NCBI RefSeq assembly: GCF_002382885.1
Contig: NZ_NWVL01000032.1
Span: 1 to 64,000, forward strand
Length of the DNA: 64,000 bases
Direction: 5' to 3'
DNA from: Streptomyces sp. WZ.A104
GTDB lineage: Bacteria > Actinomycetota > Actinomycetes > Streptomycetales > Streptomycetaceae
The notes below the pieces were generated by a model that saw only the letters and a list, made by a program, of their open reading frames with translations, had not been told where the DNA came from and did not search any database. A program made the position numbers and the translations under genes. This document shows, piece by piece, positions 60,830-64,000 of this stretch; within the stretch, counting starts at the first letter, position 1, and each line of letters begins with the position of its first letter.

Positions 60830-60941
60830 CGTCCGGCCTCCTGCGTCGTGTTGAGACTGTGCTGACCCGGGGGACGACCCCCGGACCCCCAGCCGGTTCC
60901 GTGGTCGCCGCTCATCGTCCGGCCTCCTGCGTCGTGTTGAG
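60824..60941. repeat. 32-bp direct repeat at the tldD/tldE junction
   Basis: The 32 bp at 60910-60941 (end of tldD with its stop) are repeated exactly at 60824-60855, where they supply the Shine-Dalgarno sequence and start of tldE. The copies are 86 bp apart. The intervening 54 bp (60856-60909) carry a small G/C hairpin (CCGGGGG/CCCCCGG). In the repeated unit the tldD stop and a tldE-type ATG overlap as ATGA. Confidence 0.95.
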
Positions 60942-62435
60942 GATGTTGACGCCCCGGAAGAGGGCGGACGGGCAGCCGTGCGAGACCGCCGCGACCTGGC
61001 CCGGCTGGGCCTTGCCGCAGTTGAACGCGCCGCCCAGGACGTATGTCTGGGGGCCGCCGACCTTCTCCATCGAGCCCCAGAAGTCCGTGGTCGTCGCCTG
61101 GTACGCCACATCGCGCAGCTGCCCGGCGAGACGGCCGTTCTCGATCCGGAAGAACCGCTGCCCGGTGAACTGGAAGTTGTAGCGCTGCATGTCGATCGAC
61201 CAGGACCGGTCGCCGACCACGTAGATCCCGCGCTCCACCCCGCCGATCAGATCCTCCGTGGACAGCCCGCCCGGGTCCGGCTGGAGCGACACGTTCGCCA
61301 TGCGCTGTACGGGGACATGGCCCGGCGAGTCCGCGTACGCGCAGCCGTTGGAGCGGCCGAGCCCCGTGAGCTTCGCGATCCGGCGGTCCAGCTGGTAGCC
61401 GACCAGGGTGCCGTCCTTGACCAGGTCCCAGGACTGCGCCTCGACGCCCTCGTCGTCGTAACCGATGGTCGCGAGCCCGTGCTCGGCCGTGCGGTCGCCC
61501 GTCACGTTCATCACGGGGGAGCCGTACGCCAGCTTGCCCAGCTGGTCGAAGGTGGCGAACGAGGTCCCGGCGTACGCCGCCTCGTACCCCAGCGCCCGGT
61601 CCAGTTCGGTGGCGTGGCCGATCGACTCGTGGATGGTCAGCCAGAGGTTCGACGGGTCGACGACCAGGTCGTACTCGCCCGCCTCGACGCTCGGTGCGCG
61701 CATCTTCTCGGCCAGCAGCCCGGGGATCTGCTCCAGCTCGGCGTTCCAGTCCCAGCCGGTGCCGGTCAGATACTCCCAGCCGCGCCCGGCCGGCGGGGCG
61801 ATGGTCCGCATCGAGTCGAACTCACCGGTCGTGCCGTCCACCGCGACGGCGGTGAACTGCGGGTGGATGCGCACTCGTTGCTGCGTGGTGACGGTGCCCG
61901 CCGTGTCCGCGTAGAACTTGTTCTCGTGCACGGTCATCAGGGACGCGTCCACATGCGCGACGCCCTTTGCGCCCAGCAGCCGCCCACTCCACTCCGCGAG
62001 CAGCGCCGCCTTCTCCTCGTCCGGTACGGAGAAGGGATCGACGTCGTACGCGGAGACCCAGGTCCGCTCGCCGTGCACCGGCTCGTCAGCCAGTTCCACA
62101 CGCTCGTCGGAGCCCGCGGCGGCGATCACCTTCGCCGACAGCTTGGCCATCGACACGGCCTGCGAGGCCACCTTCGCGGCGGCGTCCATCGTCAGGTCGA
62201 CGCCCGAGGCGAACCCCCAGGCCCCGCCGTGCACCACCCGCACCGCGTACCCGAGATCCGTGCTGTCCGACGCGCCGGCCGGCCGGGCGTCCCGCAGCCG
62301 CCAGGAGGCGCTGCGTACCCGCTCCAGGCGGAAGTCGGCATGGGTGGCGCCGAGTGCTCGCGCCCGGGCGAGCGCCGCATCGGCGAGGGCGCGCGACGGG
62401 AGGGCCAGGAATGACTGATCTACCTCGTGGGGCAC
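60912..62435 (-). CDS. tldD: TldD metalloprotease-family subunit
   Basis: A 507-residue catalytic TldD subunit. The zinc-binding motif HESIGHATELDRALG (HExxxH) is near residue 270; the family C-terminal end GGVNILN-type tail (ALFRGVNILNTTQEAGR) is present. Together with TldE it cleaves unstructured peptides and is needed in several peptide antibiotic pathways. GTG 62435 follows AAGGGA at 7-nt spacing. Its end is duplicated ahead of tldE. Confidence 0.94.
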   Translation of the reverse strand: MPHEVDQSFLALPSRALADAALARARALGATHADFRLERVRSASWRLRDARPAGASDSTDLGYAVRVVHGGAWGFASGVDLTMDAAAKVASQAVSMAKLSAKVIAAAGSDERVELADEPVHGERTWVSAYDVDPFSVPDEEKAALLAEWSGRLLGAKGVAHVDASLMTVHENKFYADTAGTVTTQQRVRIHPQFTAVAVDGTTGEFDSMRTIAPPAGRGWEYLTGTGWDWNAELEQIPGLLAEKMRAPSVEAGEYDLVVDPSNLWLTIHESIGHATELDRALGYEAAYAGTSFATFDQLGKLAYGSPVMNVTGDRTAEHGLATIGYDDEGVEAQSWDLVKDGTLVGYQLDRRIAKLTGLGRSNGCAYADSPGHVPVQRMANVSLQPDPGGLSTEDLIGGVERGIYVVGDRSWSIDMQRYNFQFTGQRFFRIENGRLAGQLRDVAYQATTTDFWGSMEKVGGPQTYVLGGAFNCGKAQPGQVAAVSHGCPSALFRGVNILNTTQEAGR

Positions 62436-62651
62436 AGGGAGTTCCCTTCTCGATACACGACGGCAGTGAACCATGCCGGAGGGTGACCACACCGGGGGAT
62501 ATCGCGACTGCGTGGGCCCAGCACGCAACAGTGCGGACTGTAGGAACCCCACAGCCCCCCGGACAAGCCACTGTCAGGGCCCGATTCCCCGATCGGCACA
62601 CGGTACCGATAGGTTTTCGACGTACCAGACCGCCAAGGAAAGGGTGATCCG

Positions 62652-63371
62652 TTGAGCCGCTCGGTTCTCGTCACCGGAGGAAACCGGGGCATCGGCCTCG
62701 CCATCGCCCGCGCCTTCGCCGACAATGGCGACCAGGTCGCGATCACCTACCGCTCCGGGGAGCCTCCCCAAGCCCTCACCGAGGCCGGTGTCCTCGCGGT
62801 CCGCTGCGACATCACCGACGCCGAGCAGGTGGAGCAGGCCTACAAGGAGATCGAGGACAAGCACGGTCCCGTGGAGGTGCTGGTCGCCAACGCCGGTATC
62901 ACCAAGGACCAGTTGCTGATGCGGATGTCGGAGGAGGACTTCACCTCCGTCCTCGACACCAACCTCACCGGCACCTTCCGCGTCGTCAAGCGCGCCAACC
63001 GTGCGATGCTGCGCGCCAAGAAGGGCCGTGTCGTCCTCATCTCCTCCGTCGTCGGCCTCCTCGGCTCGGCCGGTCAGGCCAACTACGCTGCCTCCAAGGC
63101 CGGGCTCGTCGGCTTCGCCCGGTCGCTGGCCCGTGAACTCGGTTCGCGGAACATCACCTTCAACGTCGTCGCCCCCGGTTTTGTCGACACCGACATGACC
63201 CAGGCGCTCACCGAGGAGCAGCGCAAGGGCATCGTGTCCCAGGTGCCGCTCGGCCGCTACGCGCAGCCCGAGGAGATCGCCGCCGCGGTGCGCTTCCTCG
63301 CCTCCGACGACGCGTCGTACATCACTGGAGCCGTCATTCCCGTTGACGGCGGATTGGGCATGGGTCACTGA
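62652..63371 (+). CDS. fabG: 3-oxoacyl-ACP reductase FabG
   Basis: A 239-residue NADPH-dependent short-chain reductase that reduces 3-oxoacyl-ACP in fatty acid synthesis. Cofactor motif TGGNRGIG near residue 9; catalytic Ser in VVLISSVVGLLGSAGQANYAASKAGL with Tyr and Lys of YxxxK intact; C-terminal VIPVDGGLGMGH. TTG 62652 after an AAGGAAAGGG site. The enoyl-ACP reductase gene follows after 5 bp, forming an elongation pair. Confidence 0.96.
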   Translation: MSRSVLVTGGNRGIGLAIARAFADNGDQVAITYRSGEPPQALTEAGVLAVRCDITDAEQVEQAYKEIEDKHGPVEVLVANAGITKDQLLMRMSEEDFTSVLDTNLTGTFRVVKRANRAMLRAKKGRVVLISSVVGLLGSAGQANYAASKAGLVGFARSLARELGSRNITFNVVAPGFVDTDMTQALTEEQRKGIVSQVPLGRYAQPEEIAAAVRFLASDDASYITGAVIPVDGGLGMGH

Positions 63372-63376
63372 TCACC

Positions 63377-64000
63377 ATGAGCGGAATTCTCGACGGCAAG
63401 CGCATCCTGATCACCGGGGTGCTGATGGAGTCGTCCATCGCGTTCCACGCCGCGAAGGTGGCCCAGGAGCAGGGTGCCGAGGTCATCCTCACGGCCTTCC
63501 CCCGCCCCACCCTGACCGAGCGCATCGCCAAGAAGCTGCCGAAGCCGGCCAAGGTCATCGAGCTGGACGTCACCAACCAGGAGCACCTGGACCGGCTGGC
63601 CGGTCTGGTGCGCGAGGAGCTCGGCTCCCTGGACGGCGTCGTCCACTCCATCGGCTTCGCGCCGCAGGACGCGCTCGGCGGCAACTTCCTCAACACGCCG
63701 TTCGAGTCGGTCGCCACCGCGATGCACGTCTCGGCGTTCTCGCTGAAGTCGCTGGCCATGGCCTGCAAGCCGCTGATGAGCGAGGGCGGCTCGATCGTCG
63801 GCCTCACCTTCGACGCCCAGTACGCCTGGCCGCAGTACGACTGGATGGGCCCGGCGAAGGCCGCCCTGGAGGCCACCTCCCGCTACCTCGCCCGTGACCT
63901 GGGCAAGGACGGGCTGCGCTGCAACCTGATCTCCGCCGGACCGCTCCGCTCCATGGCCGCCAAGTCCATCCCGGGCTTCGAGGAGCTGGCCGACGTCTGG
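63377..64000 (+). CDS. fabI: Enoyl-ACP reductase FabI/InhA, truncated by the window end
   Basis: The first 208 codons of an NADH-dependent enoyl-ACP reductase (FabI/InhA) that completes each fatty acid elongation cycle. ATG 63377 starts SGILDGKRILITGVLMESSI; the catalytic region has VHSIGFAPQDALGGNF and the Tyr/Lys motif YDWMGPAKAALEATSRYLA, and the product continues beyond the window (ending here in ELADVW). Five bp after fabG, so co-transcribed. Triclosan and isoniazid-type inhibitors target this family. Confidence 0.95.
   Translation, partial: MSGILDGKRILITGVLMESSIAFHAAKVAQEQGAEVILTAFPRPTLTERIAKKLPKPAKVIELDVTNQEHLDRLAGLVREELGSLDGVVHSIGFAPQDALGGNFLNTPFESVATAMHVSAFSLKSLAMACKPLMSEGGSIVGLTFDAQYAWPQYDWMGPAKAALEATSRYLARDLGKDGLRCNLISAGPLRSMAAKSIPGFEELADVW

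Overview
The window is high-GC actinobacterial chromosome with strong GC3 codon bias, many GTG/TTG starts, ATGA/GTGA gene overlaps and very long open antisense frames. Gene content and order (ectABCD, an LAETG-anchored surface protein, a B12-riboswitch cobalamin operon, a PitH-like phosphate transporter, the small GATC-binding protein Gbn, an Asp23 cluster, actP, moaA, tyrS, tldD/E, fabG-fabI) point to Streptomyces, in a conserved core part of the chromosome. I see no rRNA, tRNA, CRISPR array, prophage or insertion sequence.

Layout. 1-7.5 kb: a truncated TerD-family gene, a small conserved gene, a 0.6-kb stretch of decayed sequence, a class B penicillin-binding protein, a membrane protein/histidine kinase/response regulator unit, and GNAT and IclR genes. 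7.6-12.4 kb: an aldehyde dehydrogenase divergent from the IclR gene, a FrnE-like oxidoreductase, a class V aminotransferase with a palindromic operator, and a glyoxalase-DinB fusion. 12.4-16.1 kb: the ectoine/5-hydroxyectoine operon ectABCD (minus strand) with hairpins in its A/B and B/C gaps. 16.1-19.9 kb: a second class V aminotransferase, an amidohydrolase and a sortase substrate.

19.9-29.5 kb: cobalamin genes. A CbiG-C/CobC fusion precedes a plus-strand ZIP transporter; then cbiB-cobQ-chelatase-cobO-cobB lie head to tail behind a cobalamin riboswitch that is followed by a 22-codon leader ORF. 29.5-36.3 kb: a phosphate transporter with an upstream PHO box, a class II aldolase, a hydrolase, a HEAT-like hypothetical, a VOC protein and a zinc protease. 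36.3-42.8 kb: an ABC-F ATPase behind an apparently leaderless seven-codon upstream ORF, gbn with GATC sites, an enoyl-CoA hydratase, and an envelope-stress cluster (two Asp23 proteins, DUF2273-like, DUF6286-like, AmaP).

42.8-64 kb: an SDR lacking the usual YxxxK, GH15 trehalase-like enzyme, SURF1, DnaQ-like exonuclease, a decayed regulator, sterol-desaturase-like and YhhN-like membrane proteins, a CoA-transferase, a secreted subtilase, the DUF485/ActP acetate uptake pair, moaA, small membrane proteins, tyrS, tldD/tldE with an unusual duplicated junction, fabG, and fabI running off the end.

No completely new multigene system stands out. The most distinctive signals are regulatory or structural: the leaderless upstream ORF before the ABC-F gene, the leader ORF behind the B12 riboswitch, the 32-bp duplication at the tldD/tldE junction, and several sharp palindromes. 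Functional calls rest on motif recognition, without database searches.
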